Positions 1 through 9,397 are shown, counted from the first letter of the stretch. The stretch: DNA of 64,000 bases from an uncultured Burkholderiales bacterium (GCA_903932865.1 CAIZHQ010000014.1:186001-250000); one strand, 5' to 3'. Notes: generated from the sequence alone by a model not told the origin. Numbers and translations are program-made.

Positions 1-93
1 GGCTCGGGTTACGGTTTCAAAGTGGTGCGTCAGATCAAGGCCGAGCAGGCCCGCCTGCCCAGTACCTGCCAGATGGTGCGGCCAGGGTCTTGA
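1..93 (+). CDS. C-terminal end of an unidentified protein (partial)
   Basis: Frame 1 is open from the window edge to a TGA at 91-93, giving about 30 residues (begins GSGYGFKVVRQIK, ends MVRPGS). Codon choice (GGC, GTG, CAG, CGC, CTG, GCC) matches the genes around it, which is the main reason to call it coding. The tail is too short to place in a family. The next 185 bases up to the aldehyde dehydrogenase show no convincing gene, RBS or terminator. Confidence 0.5.
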   Translation, partial: GSGYGFKVVRQIKAEQARLPSTCQMVRPGS

Positions 94-278
94 GCGATTT
101 TTCTGGCCTTTTTTCAATGACCCTGACGCAGGGTTTGACCCAATGGCCGATGGCGTCACAGCGGCTAGCATCAAGGCCTGATTTATTTAACTTGCTAAGC
201 ATATGGCGCTGGCGTTCCAGCCTTGGGTCTGCAGTGTTCTGTTCAAGACCCGCCAGCACCATCCAAGCACCCCCTGAC

Positions 279-1724
279 ATGCACATCGCGCACAACTACA
301 TTGACGGCCAATGGGTCAAACCCAGCAGCGTTCACGCCATCGGGGATTCCTTGAATCCGGCCACGGGTGAAAGAGCCGCGCAATTCGTGGCCGCCAGCGT
401 ACAAGAGGTGGACACAGCCATCGCCTGTGCCCGCACCGCCTTTGAGGCCACCACTTGGGCACAGCAGCCCAAATTGCGCGCCGACGTGCTGCGCCTGTTT
501 GCCGATCGCCTGGAGCACAACAAGGCGCAAGTGGTGCAAACGCTGGTGCAGCTCAATGGCAAATTGCAGCGCGAGGCCGAAGGCGAAGTGATGGCCGGTA
601 TTTCAGAGTTGCGTTATTACGCCGGACTGGCGCGCAACCTGTTTGGCCGTGTCATCGAGATGGAGCCCGATGTTTACTCGCACATCGAGCGCGAAGCCAT
701 TGGTGTGGCCGCCATCGTCGTGCCTTGGAACGCGCCTGTGACCTTGCTGGTGCGCTCTTTGGCTCCGGCGCTGGCCGCAGGCTGCACCGTGGTCATCAAG
801 GCCGCGCACCAGACCGCGCTGGTGCACACCCAAGTCATGGCCTGTCTGGTGGCCGACGAGCGCATTCCGGCAGGCGTGATTAACTCCTTCATTGAGCAAG
901 ACATCGTGGCCACGCAGCACCTGTGTGGGCACCCCGAAGTCGATGTCATCAGTTTCACGGGTTCGACCCATGTGGGCCAACAAATTGCCTTGTCCACCGC
1001 CAAAAACCTGACCCGCTTGTCGCTGGAGCTGGGTGGCAAGGCCCCCGCCATTGTGCGTGCCGATGCCGACATGACCGCTGCTGTGCGCGGCATTGTGGGC
1101 GGTGCTTGCGTCATGGCGGGACAGATGTGCACCGCCATCAGCCGGGTGCTGGTGCACGAATCGGTGGCCGCTGACTTTTCTGTGCAGCTGTCACAGGCTT
1201 TGGCCCTGGTCAAAGTGGGACCGGGTGACCAGCCGAGCTCTGGCATGGGCCCCCTGATTGACCAACGCAACCAGGCCCGTTTGCTGGAAGAAGTGCGCGC
1301 GGCTGCGACAGACTGCCGCGTGTTGCTGGCGGGTCATGTGCCTGCTGACACGCCTCGCGGTGGCGCGTTCATCACGCCGTCGCTCGTGGCCACGCAAGAC
1401 CTGAACAGCCATTTTGTGCAGGACGAAATTTTTGGACCACTGATCACACTCGAAACTTTCACTTCGGACGACGAAGCGGTGCAGCGTGCCAACGCGACGC
1501 GTTACGGCCTGGCCGCTTCGGTGTGGACCGCCGACCACCGGGCAGCCCGTCAAATCACCCGGCGCGTCAAGTTTGGCAATGTCTGGGTGAACGCGCACAA
1601 CCGCTTGTTTGCCGAAATCGAGACCGGTGGCTACCGGCAAAGCGGTTTTGGCCGTTTGCATGGCGTGGAAGGCCTGAACGACTTCATGGAAACCAAGCAT
1701 GTGTTCATGCCCTGCAACGATTGA
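279..1724 (+). CDS. NAD(P)-dependent aldehyde dehydrogenase
   Basis: 481 residues from the ATG at 279. The frame is open further upstream (to 90), but the family's usual N-terminus (HNYIDGQWV) starts just after this ATG, so the extension is rejected. The catalytic Cys284 sits in GQMCTAIS and the general-base Glu250 in LSLELGGKAP; the C-terminal EIFGPL motif is also present. It would oxidise an aldehyde to its carboxylate in the cytoplasm. It is the first gene of a run with a ThDP-dependent decarboxylase-like enzyme, a Bug binding protein and two aromatic hydroxylases, so the aldehyde is plausibly the product of the next gene. Substrate unknown. No good Shine-Dalgarno is visible before 279. 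Confidence 0.9.
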   Translation: MHIAHNYIDGQWVKPSSVHAIGDSLNPATGERAAQFVAASVQEVDTAIACARTAFEATTWAQQPKLRADVLRLFADRLEHNKAQVVQTLVQLNGKLQREAEGEVMAGISELRYYAGLARNLFGRVIEMEPDVYSHIEREAIGVAAIVVPWNAPVTLLVRSLAPALAAGCTVVIKAAHQTALVHTQVMACLVADERIPAGVINSFIEQDIVATQHLCGHPEVDVISFTGSTHVGQQIALSTAKNLTRLSLELGGKAPAIVRADADMTAAVRGIVGGACVMAGQMCTAISRVLVHESVAADFSVQLSQALALVKVGPGDQPSSGMGPLIDQRNQARLLEEVRAAATDCRVLLAGHVPADTPRGGAFITPSLVATQDLNSHFVQDEIFGPLITLETFTSDDEAVQRANATRYGLAASVWTADHRAARQITRRVKFGNVWVNAHNRLFAEIETGGYRQSGFGRLHGVEGLNDFMETKHVFMPCND

Positions 1725-1733
1725 CCCTCGCCG

Positions 1734-3476
1734 ATGACCGATTCGACCCCGCCCAAGACGCCACACACCACCGCCCGTTTTTTCTTGGAAGGTCTGCAAG
1801 AGACCGGCATCCGTTACCTGTTTTCCAACCTGGGCACCGACCATGTGACCCTGATTGACGAGATGGCGCGTCTGCAAGCCGAGGGCCAGGCCATGCCCGA
1901 GGTGGTGTTGTGCCCGCATGAAAACGTGGCTATCCACATGGCGGGCGGTTACGCCGCTGTCACAGGGCAAGGGCAGGGCGTCATGGTGCATGTGGATGCC
2001 GGTACCGCCAATGCGGCCATGGGCATGCACAACCTGATGCGGGCGCGTTTACCGGTGCTGCTCATGGCGGGCAAGGCTCCTTATGCCCTGCATGGCGAAG
2101 TGCCCGGTGCCCGTGACAACTATGTGCACTATGTGCAAGACCCGTTTGACATCGGCTCGCTGGTGCGCCCTTACGTCAAGTGGGAATACAACCTGCCTTC
2201 GGGCGTGGTGGCCAAAGAGGTGGTGCGCCGCGCCCACAGCGTGATGCACACCGAGCCAGCGGGTCCGGTGTACATGACACTGCCGCGCGAGACCTTGGCT
2301 GAAACTTGGGCACCCGAGCAGGTCAAGTCTTACCCGGCCGCCCGCTACGGCGCGGTGCACATGGGTGCCTTGCCTGCCGAGGCCACGCTGCAAATCGCCC
2401 GCGAATTGATGGCGGCCAACAACCCGCTGGTGATCACTTCCTATTTGGGTCGCAAGCCCGAAGCGGTGCAGGCCCTGGAGGCGTTGGCCGAGTTGTGTGG
2501 CATTCGGGTGGTGGAATTCAGTCCCACTTGGCTGTGCATCTCGCGCGAATCGCCGTGCTTTTTTGGGTTTGATGCGACGCCGCTGTTGCCCGACACCGAT
2601 TGGGGTTTGCTGCTGGACATCGACGTGCCCTGGCTGCCCCACCAAACCCGTCCCCGCGAGGACACCCGCTGGGTGCACATCGACGTGGACCCGATCAAGA
2701 AAGATTTTCCGGCCTGGGGTTTTGCCAGCGACGTACGCTGGCCGGCCGATTGTGCGCAGGCCCTGCGCGACCTGCACCGAGCTGTGCTGTCGTTGGCCGA
2801 CGAGGCCTTTCATCAGAAAGTGGCCCATCGCATGGCCAGCTGGGCCTCCCAGCGCCAGCAGCGGCTCGACCGTGTGGCCGCTGCCGCCGCAAACCCCGGC
2901 CCCGAAGACGCCTTGAACCCATCTTGGGTCTGCGCACAAATTGGCCTTCAGTTGCGCCCAGATGACGTGGTCATCAACGAAGCCATCCGCAATTCGCCTG
3001 CGGTGCTTCAGCAAATCCCGCGCACCCGTCCCATGAGTTTTCTAGGGGGTGCGGGCGGGGGCCTGGGCTACAGCGCCGGCATGGCGCTGGGCGTCAAGCT
3101 GGCCAGGCCCAACGACCGAGTGGTGCACATCGAAGGCGATGGTGGCTTTCATTTTTCGACCCCCACTTCCGTTTATGCGGTGGCGCAAGCGCAAGGCCTG
3201 CCGATCTTGACCGTGGTGCTGGACAACGGCGGCTGGCAAGCGGTCAAAGAAGCCGTGCTGCGCATGCATCCCGATGGGCCAGCGGCCCAAGCAGGTCAGT
3301 TCCAGGCGCGCCTGCTTGGCGAGCAGCGCCGGTTTGAACAAGTGGCCCAGGCCTTTGGTGCGCATGGCGAACGGGTCAGCCGCTCTGAAGACTTGCCTGC
3401 GGCCATCGCCCGTTGCTTGCAGGCGCTGGACCAAGGCCAGGCCGCTTTGCTGGTGGCTTCGGTCGCGAAAATTTGA
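1734..3476 (+). CDS. Thiamine diphosphate-dependent enzyme (acetolactate synthase / benzoylformate decarboxylase superfamily)
   Basis: 580 residues with the three-domain layout of ThDP enzymes. The ThDP-activating glutamate is Glu63 in PHENVA, and the cofactor-binding motif runs from GDGG (468-471) to Asn498 in VLDNGGW. A His-x-x-Ala-Gly-Thr-x-Asn segment (VHVDAGTANA) lines up with the active-site histidine segment of benzoylformate decarboxylase, whereas acetolactate synthases have a different sequence there; this is suggestive only. It starts 9 bp after the aldehyde dehydrogenase stop. Decarboxylation of a 2-oxo acid followed by oxidation of the aldehyde would fit the pair, as in mandelate catabolism, but carboligation cannot be excluded. 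Confidence 0.85.
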   Translation: MTDSTPPKTPHTTARFFLEGLQETGIRYLFSNLGTDHVTLIDEMARLQAEGQAMPEVVLCPHENVAIHMAGGYAAVTGQGQGVMVHVDAGTANAAMGMHNLMRARLPVLLMAGKAPYALHGEVPGARDNYVHYVQDPFDIGSLVRPYVKWEYNLPSGVVAKEVVRRAHSVMHTEPAGPVYMTLPRETLAETWAPEQVKSYPAARYGAVHMGALPAEATLQIARELMAANNPLVITSYLGRKPEAVQALEALAELCGIRVVEFSPTWLCISRESPCFFGFDATPLLPDTDWGLLLDIDVPWLPHQTRPREDTRWVHIDVDPIKKDFPAWGFASDVRWPADCAQALRDLHRAVLSLADEAFHQKVAHRMASWASQRQQRLDRVAAAAANPGPEDALNPSWVCAQIGLQLRPDDVVINEAIRNSPAVLQQIPRTRPMSFLGGAGGGLGYSAGMALGVKLARPNDRVVHIEGDGGFHFSTPTSVYAVAQAQGLPILTVVLDNGGWQAVKEAVLRMHPDGPAAQAGQFQARLLGEQRRFEQVAQAFGAHGERVSRSEDLPAAIARCLQALDQGQAALLVASVAKI

Positions 3477-3507
3477 TTTTCATCCCTCATCAATCAGGAG
3501 ACACACC

Positions 3508-4509
3508 ATGACCACTCGCCCCACAGCCCCCGGACGCCGCAAGCTGGTGGCCACCGCCGCCTTGTCTTTGGCTGCAACCTTGGCCACATTGGCCCCGGCC
3601 CTGTCTTGGGCGCAAGCGGCCTGGCCCAACAAGGCCGTGCGCATCGTGGTGCCGTATGCACCCGGTGGTGCCAACGACATTTTGGCGCGCGTGGTCGCAG
3701 AAAAATTGGCCCCTGTTTTAGGCCAGCCGGTGTTGGTCGAGAACAAACCCGGCGCGGGTGCCGCCGTGGGCACCGAGTTTGTGGTCAAAGCCGCGCCCGA
3801 TGGCTACACCCTGCTCATGGCCGCCAGTGGCCCCATCGTGTTCAATCCGGCACTGGTGGCCAAGCTGTCCTATAACCCGATCACCGATCTGGTGCCTATT
3901 TCTTTGGCAGGTTCTTTCCCCATGATCCTGGCCGTCAACGAAGCCTCGCCAGCCAAAACCTTCAACGAGTTGGTCGCCTTGTCCAAAGCCAATTCGGACA
4001 AGACCAACTACTCCTACCCCTCGGCCTCCTTCCAGTTGGTGATGGAGCTGGTCAAGGCCAAGTCGGGTCTGAAAGCCCTGAATGTGCCCTACCAGGGCAG
4101 CGCGCCCTCCATCAACGCGGTGCTGACGCAAGAAGTGCAAATGACCTTGATTGACTCTGGACCGATTGCGGCCCTGGTCAAGTCGGGCAAGTTGCGCGCT
4201 TTGGCCGTCACGTCCGAACAGCGTTTGGCCAGCTACCCGCAAGTGCCCACGCTCAAAGAGCAGGGCATCGATTTGGCGGTGAACTTCTGGAGCGGTTTGC
4301 TGGCCCCGGCGGGCACGCCTGCGCCCATCGTCAAGCGCTTGCAAGAAGAGATGGCCCGCATCATGGCATTGCCGGACGTGGTCGAGCGCATGGCCAAGCT
4401 GGACATCCGTCCCGTGGGCAGCAGCAGTGCAGACTTCGCCAAAACCATTGCCACAGAAATCCCCTTGTGGACCCAGGTCGCCAAAGACAACAACATCAAG
4501 GCGCAATGA
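3508..4509 (+). CDS. Bug/TctC-family periplasmic solute-binding protein (copy 1)
   Basis: 333 residues from the ATG at 3508, chosen because an AGGAG box (3496-3500) precedes it and a signal peptide follows (basic GRRK, then a long Ala/Leu core ending ALSWAQA). The mature start WPNKAVRIVVPYAPGGANDILAR and the later ENKPGAGAAVG are hallmarks of the Bug family, which bind carboxylates. No TctA/TctB genes accompany it, which is common for orphan Bug proteins in Burkholderiales. It lies between the ThDP enzyme and two hydroxylases, so it probably binds the substrate of this operon. Confidence 0.92.
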   Translation: MTTRPTAPGRRKLVATAALSLAATLATLAPALSWAQAAWPNKAVRIVVPYAPGGANDILARVVAEKLAPVLGQPVLVENKPGAGAAVGTEFVVKAAPDGYTLLMAASGPIVFNPALVAKLSYNPITDLVPISLAGSFPMILAVNEASPAKTFNELVALSKANSDKTNYSYPSASFQLVMELVKAKSGLKALNVPYQGSAPSINAVLTQEVQMTLIDSGPIAALVKSGKLRALAVTSEQRLASYPQVPTLKEQGIDLAVNFWSGLLAPAGTPAPIVKRLQEEMARIMALPDVVERMAKLDIRPVGSSSADFAKTIATEIPLWTQVAKDNNIKAQ

Positions 4510-5702
4510 GCACACCTCAGCGCATCGTCATTGCCGGAGCCGGCATTGCCGGTCTGACCACGGCGCTGGCTTTGCTGCAGCAAGGCTTTGAGGTGGACGT
4601 GTTCGAGCAAGCCGCGCAACTGGGTGAGTTGGGTGCGGGCTTGCAAATTTCGCCCAACGGTTCGCGCGTTTTGCTGGCGCTGGGTTTGGGCGACGCCTTG
4701 CAAGCCTGTGTTTGCCAGGCTCGGGGCAAGGAAATCCGGATGTGGAACACCGGCCAGCGCTGGAAGCTGTTTGACTTGGGCGACGATTGTCTGGCACGTT
4801 TTGGTGCCCCTTACTGGATGGTGCACCGGGGCGACTTGCACCGGGTCTTGCTGGACGCTTTCGAGGCGCGTTCAGACCGGCCCGTGAGCCTGAATGCGCG
4901 GGTGGTAAAAGCGCACAACACGGCTTCGGGCGTGACGTTTGAGTTGAACGATGGCTCGCAGCACAGCGCCCGTGCTTTGCTGGCAGCCGACGGTGTGCAT
5001 TCGGTGCTGCGTGAGCAGTTGCTGGGCGAAGACAAGGCGCAATTCACCGGCTTGCTGGCCTGGCGCGGGCTGGTGCCGGTGGAGCGCGTGTCTGAACATT
5101 TGCGGGCGCAGGTCGGTACCAATTGGGTCGGCCCAGGGGCGCACGTCATCACCTACCCGGTACGCGCCGGTGAGCTGATGAACGTGGTGGGCATCATCGA
5201 GCGCGAGGGCTGGTGCAGCGAGTCCTGGACCGAACCTGGCACCCACGCCGAGTTGCTGCAAGATTTTGGCCATTGGCATGCCGATGTGTGCGAGCTGATG
5301 TCGGCTATTGAGCAACCCTTCAAATGGGCCTTGCTCGGCCGTGCCCCGCAAACCGGCTGGGCGCAGGGCAACATCTGCCTGCTGGGCGATGCGGCGCATC
5401 CCACGTTGCCTTTTTTGGCGCAGGGCGCCAACATGGCCATCGAAGATGCCGCCGTCATGGCGCGCTGCCTGGCCTTGGATGAGCCCACCGAACACGCCTT
5501 GGCCCGCTTTGAAAAACTGCGTTGGCAGCGCACCGCCGACATCGTCAACCGTTCGCGCGACAACGCCCAGCGCTTTCACAACCCCCAGCTGTCGGACCCC
5601 ACCAAAGCGGTGGACTATGTCAGCAGCGAGTGGGAGCCAGAGAAAGTCCGCCGCCGCTACGATTGGCTGTTTGAATACGACCCTTTGAAGGTGCCGCTAT
5701 GA
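4506..5702 (+). CDS. FAD-dependent aromatic hydroxylase (salicylate / 3-hydroxybenzoate hydroxylase-like)
   Basis: 398 residues. The ATG at 4506 overlaps the previous stop by 4 bp, implying translational coupling. A dinucleotide fold GAGIAGLTTALAL opens the protein, followed by a VHRGDLHRVL segment and the FAD-ribityl motif LLGDAAHPTLPFLAQGAN, all typical of class A flavoprotein monooxygenases of the salicylate, 3-hydroxybenzoate 6- and 6-hydroxynicotinate 3-hydroxylase group. It would use NAD(P)H and O2 to hydroxylate a ring-bearing acid. The substrate cannot be read from sequence. Confidence 0.88.
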   Translation: MSTPQRIVIAGAGIAGLTTALALLQQGFEVDVFEQAAQLGELGAGLQISPNGSRVLLALGLGDALQACVCQARGKEIRMWNTGQRWKLFDLGDDCLARFGAPYWMVHRGDLHRVLLDAFEARSDRPVSLNARVVKAHNTASGVTFELNDGSQHSARALLAADGVHSVLREQLLGEDKAQFTGLLAWRGLVPVERVSEHLRAQVGTNWVGPGAHVITYPVRAGELMNVVGIIEREGWCSESWTEPGTHAELLQDFGHWHADVCELMSAIEQPFKWALLGRAPQTGWAQGNICLLGDAAHPTLPFLAQGANMAIEDAAVMARCLALDEPTEHALARFEKLRWQRTADIVNRSRDNAQRFHNPQLSDPTKAVDYVSSEWEPEKVRRRYDWLFEYDPLKVPL

Positions 5703-7372
5703 GTTTGAATTCACCCGTTGTGGTGGTGGGCGCGGGGCCTGTGGGCATGACCCTGGCGCTGTGCTTGGCGCGCCGCGGCATCGCTTGCACCTTGGTCGAG
5801 ATGCGGCATGCAGGCGCTCTGCCGGATGTCAAATGCAACCACATCTCGGCCCGCAGCATGGAGCTTTTTCGCGCTCTGGGTGTGGCCCAAGACCTGCGTG
5901 CCGCCGGCCTGCCAGACGATTACCCGCACGATGTGTCTTACCGCACCAGCACCGTGGGGCAAGAAATTGCCCGCATCCATATTCCCGGGCGCAGCACCCG
6001 CATGACCGACTACAGCGGCCCCGACGGCGATTGGCCCACCCCCGAGCCACCGCACCGCATCAACCAACGCTACATCGAACCGATCTTGGCAGCGCATGTG
6101 GCCAAACAAGGCTTGATCACCACCCTGTACCGGCACCAAGTGCTGGACTTTGAACAAGCCGACGGCCAGGTGAGCGCGCGCATGCAAAACCTGGACACGC
6201 CCGATGCGCCGCCGCTGCAGATGCAAGCTTCCTACCTGGTGGGCTGCGACGGCGGCCGCTCGGCGGTGCGCAAAGCCATTGGGGCCCAACTGGTGGGTGA
6301 CAAGGTGGTGCAGCGCGTGCAAAGCACCTGCATCCGCGCGCCTGGCCTGCTGGCGCGCCTGCAGGCCCCGGCGGCCTGGGCCATGTTCACCGTCAACCCC
6401 CGGCGCAGCGGCAACATCTACGCCATCGACGGCCAGGAGGTCTGGTTGATCCACAACTACTTGCGTGATCATGAGCTGGACTTTGACGCGGTGGACCGCG
6501 ACTGGGCCATCCGCACCATCTTGGGGGTGGGTGAAGATTTTGAGTACGAACAGATGAGCCGCGAAGACTGGTTCGGCCGCCGCCTGGTGAGTGACAAATT
6601 GCGCGAAGGCCGCGTGTTTTTGGCCGGAGACGCCGCGCACCTTTGGGTGCCGTACGCCGGTTACGGCATGAACGCTGGGCTGGCCGATGCGGCCAACCTG
6701 GCCTGGCACCTGTCGGCGCAAATCGAAGGCTGGGCTGCGCCCGAGGCTTTGTCGGCCTACGAAAAAGAGCGCCACCCGATCACCGAGCAGGTCTCGCGCT
6801 TTGCCATGAACCACGCGCACGCCATGAGCCAGCGTCGGCGCGAGATTCCTTTGAATCTGGAAGACGACAGCCCAGAGGGGCAGGCCGCACGCGAGGCCTT
6901 TGGCCAAAACTTGTACGACCTGAACGTGCAGCAATATTGCTGCGCAGGCCTGAACTTTGGCTATTACTACGACCAGTCACCCGTCATGGTGTATGACGGC
7001 GACAAAGCGCCCGAGTACAGCATGGGCAGCTTCACCGCCTCGACGGTGCCCGGCTGCCGTGCGCCGCATTTCTGGCTGGGAGAAGGGCAGTCTGTCTACG
7101 ACGCCCTAGGGCCTGGCTACACCTTGCTCTGCCTGAAGCCGGGGTTTGACAATGCGTTGGAGGCCCTGCAAGCAGCGGCCCAACACCAAGGCATGCCGCT
7201 TCGGGTGCTCGATGTCTCGGGTGTGCAGGACTTGCCGACCGAATACCAACACCCCTTGCTCATGGTGCGCGCCGACGCCCACACCGTGTGGCGTGGGCAT
7301 GATCTGGATGACGCGTCAGCCCAAGCCATGGTGGCCAATTTGTGTGGCCAAGTCGTTCTCACTCCAGCTTGA
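5699..7372 (+). CDS. FAD-dependent hydroxylase (PheA/TfdB/MhpA-type flavoprotein monooxygenase)
   Basis: 557 residues, overlapping the previous gene by 4 bp (ATGA). The N-terminal GAGPVGMTLALCLARRG Rossmann motif and the central FLAGDAAHLWVPYAGYGMN motif define class A monooxygenases. The greater length and a C-terminal thioredoxin-like extension (about 430-557) place it with the phenol, dichlorophenol and 3-(3-hydroxyphenyl)propionate hydroxylases rather than with its shorter neighbour. Two successive hydroxylases in one operon suggest sequential hydroxylation to a diol ready for ring cleavage. Its 3' end overlaps the convergent Bug gene by 14 bp. Confidence 0.88.
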   Translation: MSLNSPVVVVGAGPVGMTLALCLARRGIACTLVEMRHAGALPDVKCNHISARSMELFRALGVAQDLRAAGLPDDYPHDVSYRTSTVGQEIARIHIPGRSTRMTDYSGPDGDWPTPEPPHRINQRYIEPILAAHVAKQGLITTLYRHQVLDFEQADGQVSARMQNLDTPDAPPLQMQASYLVGCDGGRSAVRKAIGAQLVGDKVVQRVQSTCIRAPGLLARLQAPAAWAMFTVNPRRSGNIYAIDGQEVWLIHNYLRDHELDFDAVDRDWAIRTILGVGEDFEYEQMSREDWFGRRLVSDKLREGRVFLAGDAAHLWVPYAGYGMNAGLADAANLAWHLSAQIEGWAAPEALSAYEKERHPITEQVSRFAMNHAHAMSQRRREIPLNLEDDSPEGQAAREAFGQNLYDLNVQQYCCAGLNFGYYYDQSPVMVYDGDKAPEYSMGSFTASTVPGCRAPHFWLGEGQSVYDALGPGYTLLCLKPGFDNALEALQAAAQHQGMPLRVLDVSGVQDLPTEYQHPLLMVRADAHTVWRGHDLDDASAQAMVANLCGQVVLTPA

Positions 7373-8318
7373 TGTTGGCCTTTTTGATCAGATCGCCAAA
7401 GCGCGTGAATTCTTGACGGTTCAGTTGCGCAAATTGCTCGGGCGAGAGGTTGCCCGGCTCGCCACCCAGGCCTTTGAGTTTGGTCTGGATGTCGGGCATT
7501 TTCAGGATTTTGGCCAGCTCAGTTTGCAGGCGCTGCGTGACTTCGGGTGGGGTGCCGGTCGTCACGAACATGCCGTACCAGGTGCTCATCTCGAAGCCGC
7601 TCACGCCGGCCTCGGCCAGCGTGGGCACTTGGGGCAGCTCGCTGCTGCGGGTGGCGGTGGTCAGGGCCAATGGCTTGAATTTGCCGGCCTTGATCTGGCC
7701 CATGGCCGAGGAGGTGGTGTCGAACATGATTTGTACGTTGCCACCGATGATGTCCAGGTGCGCCTGGCTGCTGCCGCGATAGGGCACATGGATGCTTTTG
7801 ACGCCAGCGGCCAGGTTGAAGCCCTCGCCCGCAATGTGCTGGGTGCTGCCCACCCCTGAAGACGCGTACTTGAACTCGTTGGGTTTGGCTTTCATCAAAG
7901 CCACCAATTCGGCCACATTGTTCGTGGGCACGTTGGCCCCCACCACGAGCACGTTGGGCACCGTGACAATCAGGCCCACAGGCGTCAGGTCCTTGATCGG
8001 GTCAAAGCTGAGTTTGATCAGGTGCGGGGCAATGGCCTGGCCGGTGTTGGTGGCCACCAGCAAGGTGTGGCCGTCGGCTGGGGCTTTGGCCGTCAGGTCA
8101 GCGGCAATGGTGTTGGAGGCACCGGGCTTGTTCTCGACCACAAACGAGCCTTTGAAGGCCTCGCCCATTTTTTCGGCCAGCATGCGGGCAATGATGTCGG
8201 TGCCGCCGCCTGCGTTGGCCCCCACCATGATGCGCACCGGCTTGTTGGGGTAGCTTTGCGCCAGGCCCAGCAAAGGCGTGGCCAGCAAGGCCGTGATCAG
8301 GATTTTCTTCAACTTCAT
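7359..8318 (-). CDS. Bug/TctC-family periplasmic solute-binding protein (copy 2)
   Basis: 319 residues from the ATG at 8318. A GGAG lies just upstream on the minus strand, and a short signal peptide follows (MKLKKILITALLATPLLGLAQ), so the longer open frame is rejected. YPNKPVRIMVGANAGGGTDIIAR and VENKPGASN are Bug-family signatures. It overlaps the upstream PdxA-like gene by 4 bp and forms a two-gene operon with it. Such pairs in Burkholderiales suggest uptake and oxidation of one small hydroxy acid. No membrane partners are present here. Confidence 0.92.
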   Translation of the reverse strand: MKLKKILITALLATPLLGLAQSYPNKPVRIMVGANAGGGTDIIARMLAEKMGEAFKGSFVVENKPGASNTIAADLTAKAPADGHTLLVATNTGQAIAPHLIKLSFDPIKDLTPVGLIVTVPNVLVVGANVPTNNVAELVALMKAKPNEFKYASSGVGSTQHIAGEGFNLAAGVKSIHVPYRGSSQAHLDIIGGNVQIMFDTTSSAMGQIKAGKFKPLALTTATRSSELPQVPTLAEAGVSGFEMSTWYGMFVTTGTPPEVTQRLQTELAKILKMPDIQTKLKGLGGEPGNLSPEQFAQLNRQEFTRFGDLIKKANIKLE

Positions 8319-9283
8319 GACATGGTCTCCTTGGGCGTAGTGAGTGATTGACGGCGAGAGGTGGCCATGCGGGCGGCCAATTCGAATGCATTGGTCATGG
8401 CTTGCGGATTGGCCATACCCAGACCTGCAATGTCGTAAGCCGTGCCGTGTGCCGGGGTGGTGATGGGGCAAGGCAGGCCGCCGTGCACTGTCACGCCTTG
8501 CTCAAAACCCATCAGCTTCATGGCGATCTGGCCTTGGTCGTGGTACATGGTCACCACACCGTCGTAGCCGCCCGGCGAGCGGATGGCGCGCACAAACGCG
8601 GTATCGGCTGGAAAGGGGCCATCGGCGGCAAAACCCATGGCGGCAGCTTGCTGAACGCCGGGGGTGATGATGCGGCCTTCCTCGTCGCCGTAGTTGCCGT
8701 TGTCGCCGTTGTGCGGATTGAGCCCACAGACTGCGATGCGAGGACGGGTCACGCCAGAGGCCTGCAGGGCCTGGGAAATCATGCGAATCGCATCGGCCAC
8801 TTTGTCCGGGCTCAGCAAGCTTGAGACTTCGTTGAGCGGGACATGCGAGGTCACCCGCGCTGTCCAAAGGTTTTTCAGCACATTGAGCTCGCCGCACACG
8901 CCGCTGAAGTGCATGTGTTCGGCAAACCACCGCAGTTCGTCTTCCTGGTTCATGCCGCCTTGGCGCAGGGCTGACTTGTTCAACGGGGCAAAGCAAAAAG
9001 CATCGGCTTGGCCAGACGTCACCAGGTCCACCCCGGCGGCCAAGGCCTCGATCATGTAGCGGCCGTTGTGGGCGTTGGACACGCCACGCTCAAAAGCAGA
9101 GGCATTGGCGCCAGACCAGTCGTGCCAGACCACTTCGTCTGGTACCTGAATCGCCGCTGGCTGGCCGATCAGGATCACCCGAGCGTGCGTCCTCCACGAG
9201 GTGTTTTGCAGCATTTTTTCGACCAGTTCAGGGCCGATGCCTGCAGGATCGCCAGTGAAGAGGGCCAGGGTGGGCAGTGTCAT
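8315..9283 (-). CDS. PdxA-family dehydrogenase (4-hydroxythreonine-4-phosphate dehydrogenase-like, PdxA2 type)
   Basis: 322 residues from the ATG at 9283; the open frame could begin at a TTG at 9301, but MTLPTLALFTGDPAGIGPE is the standard family start. The three metal-binding histidines of PdxA are visible in ARVTSHVPL, LNPHNGDNG and TMYHDQGQ. True PdxA acts in vitamin B6 synthesis. PdxA2 paralogues linked to GntR regulators and transporters instead oxidise phosphorylated or dihydrodiol substrates in catabolism, as TphB does in terephthalate degradation. The partner Bug gene and the divergent GntR regulator favour the catabolic role (inference). Confidence 0.88.
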   Translation of the reverse strand: MTLPTLALFTGDPAGIGPELVEKMLQNTSWRTHARVILIGQPAAIQVPDEVVWHDWSGANASAFERGVSNAHNGRYMIEALAAGVDLVTSGQADAFCFAPLNKSALRQGGMNQEDELRWFAEHMHFSGVCGELNVLKNLWTARVTSHVPLNEVSSLLSPDKVADAIRMISQALQASGVTRPRIAVCGLNPHNGDNGNYGDEEGRIITPGVQQAAAMGFAADGPFPADTAFVRAIRSPGGYDGVVTMYHDQGQIAMKLMGFEQGVTVHGGLPCPITTPAHGTAYDIAGLGMANPQAMTNAFELAARMATSRRQSLTTPKETMS

Positions 9284-9322
9284 ATTCAGGACTTTGGTCA
9301 ATGCAACGGGTGAATGCTTGTA

Positions 9323-9338
9323 ATCCGTAATTACGGAT
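9323..9338. promoter_or_regulatory. Perfect 16-bp palindrome, candidate GntR operator
   Basis: ATCCGTAATTACGGAT is fully self-complementary. It lies in the 114-bp divergent gap between the PdxA-like gene (start 9283) and the GntR gene (start 9398). Position and symmetry fit an operator through which the GntR protein controls both directions; binding itself is inferred. Confidence 0.6.
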
Positions 9339-9397
9339 AATGCTAGGCATGCGATTGAACCCGGTCAAGCTCTGGTTTTCCCCCATACTTCCACTCC

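Noticed and set aside
90..278. N-terminal extension of the aldehyde dehydrogenase
   Set aside because: The extra 63 residues have no homology expected for the family, and the normal N-terminus begins at 279.
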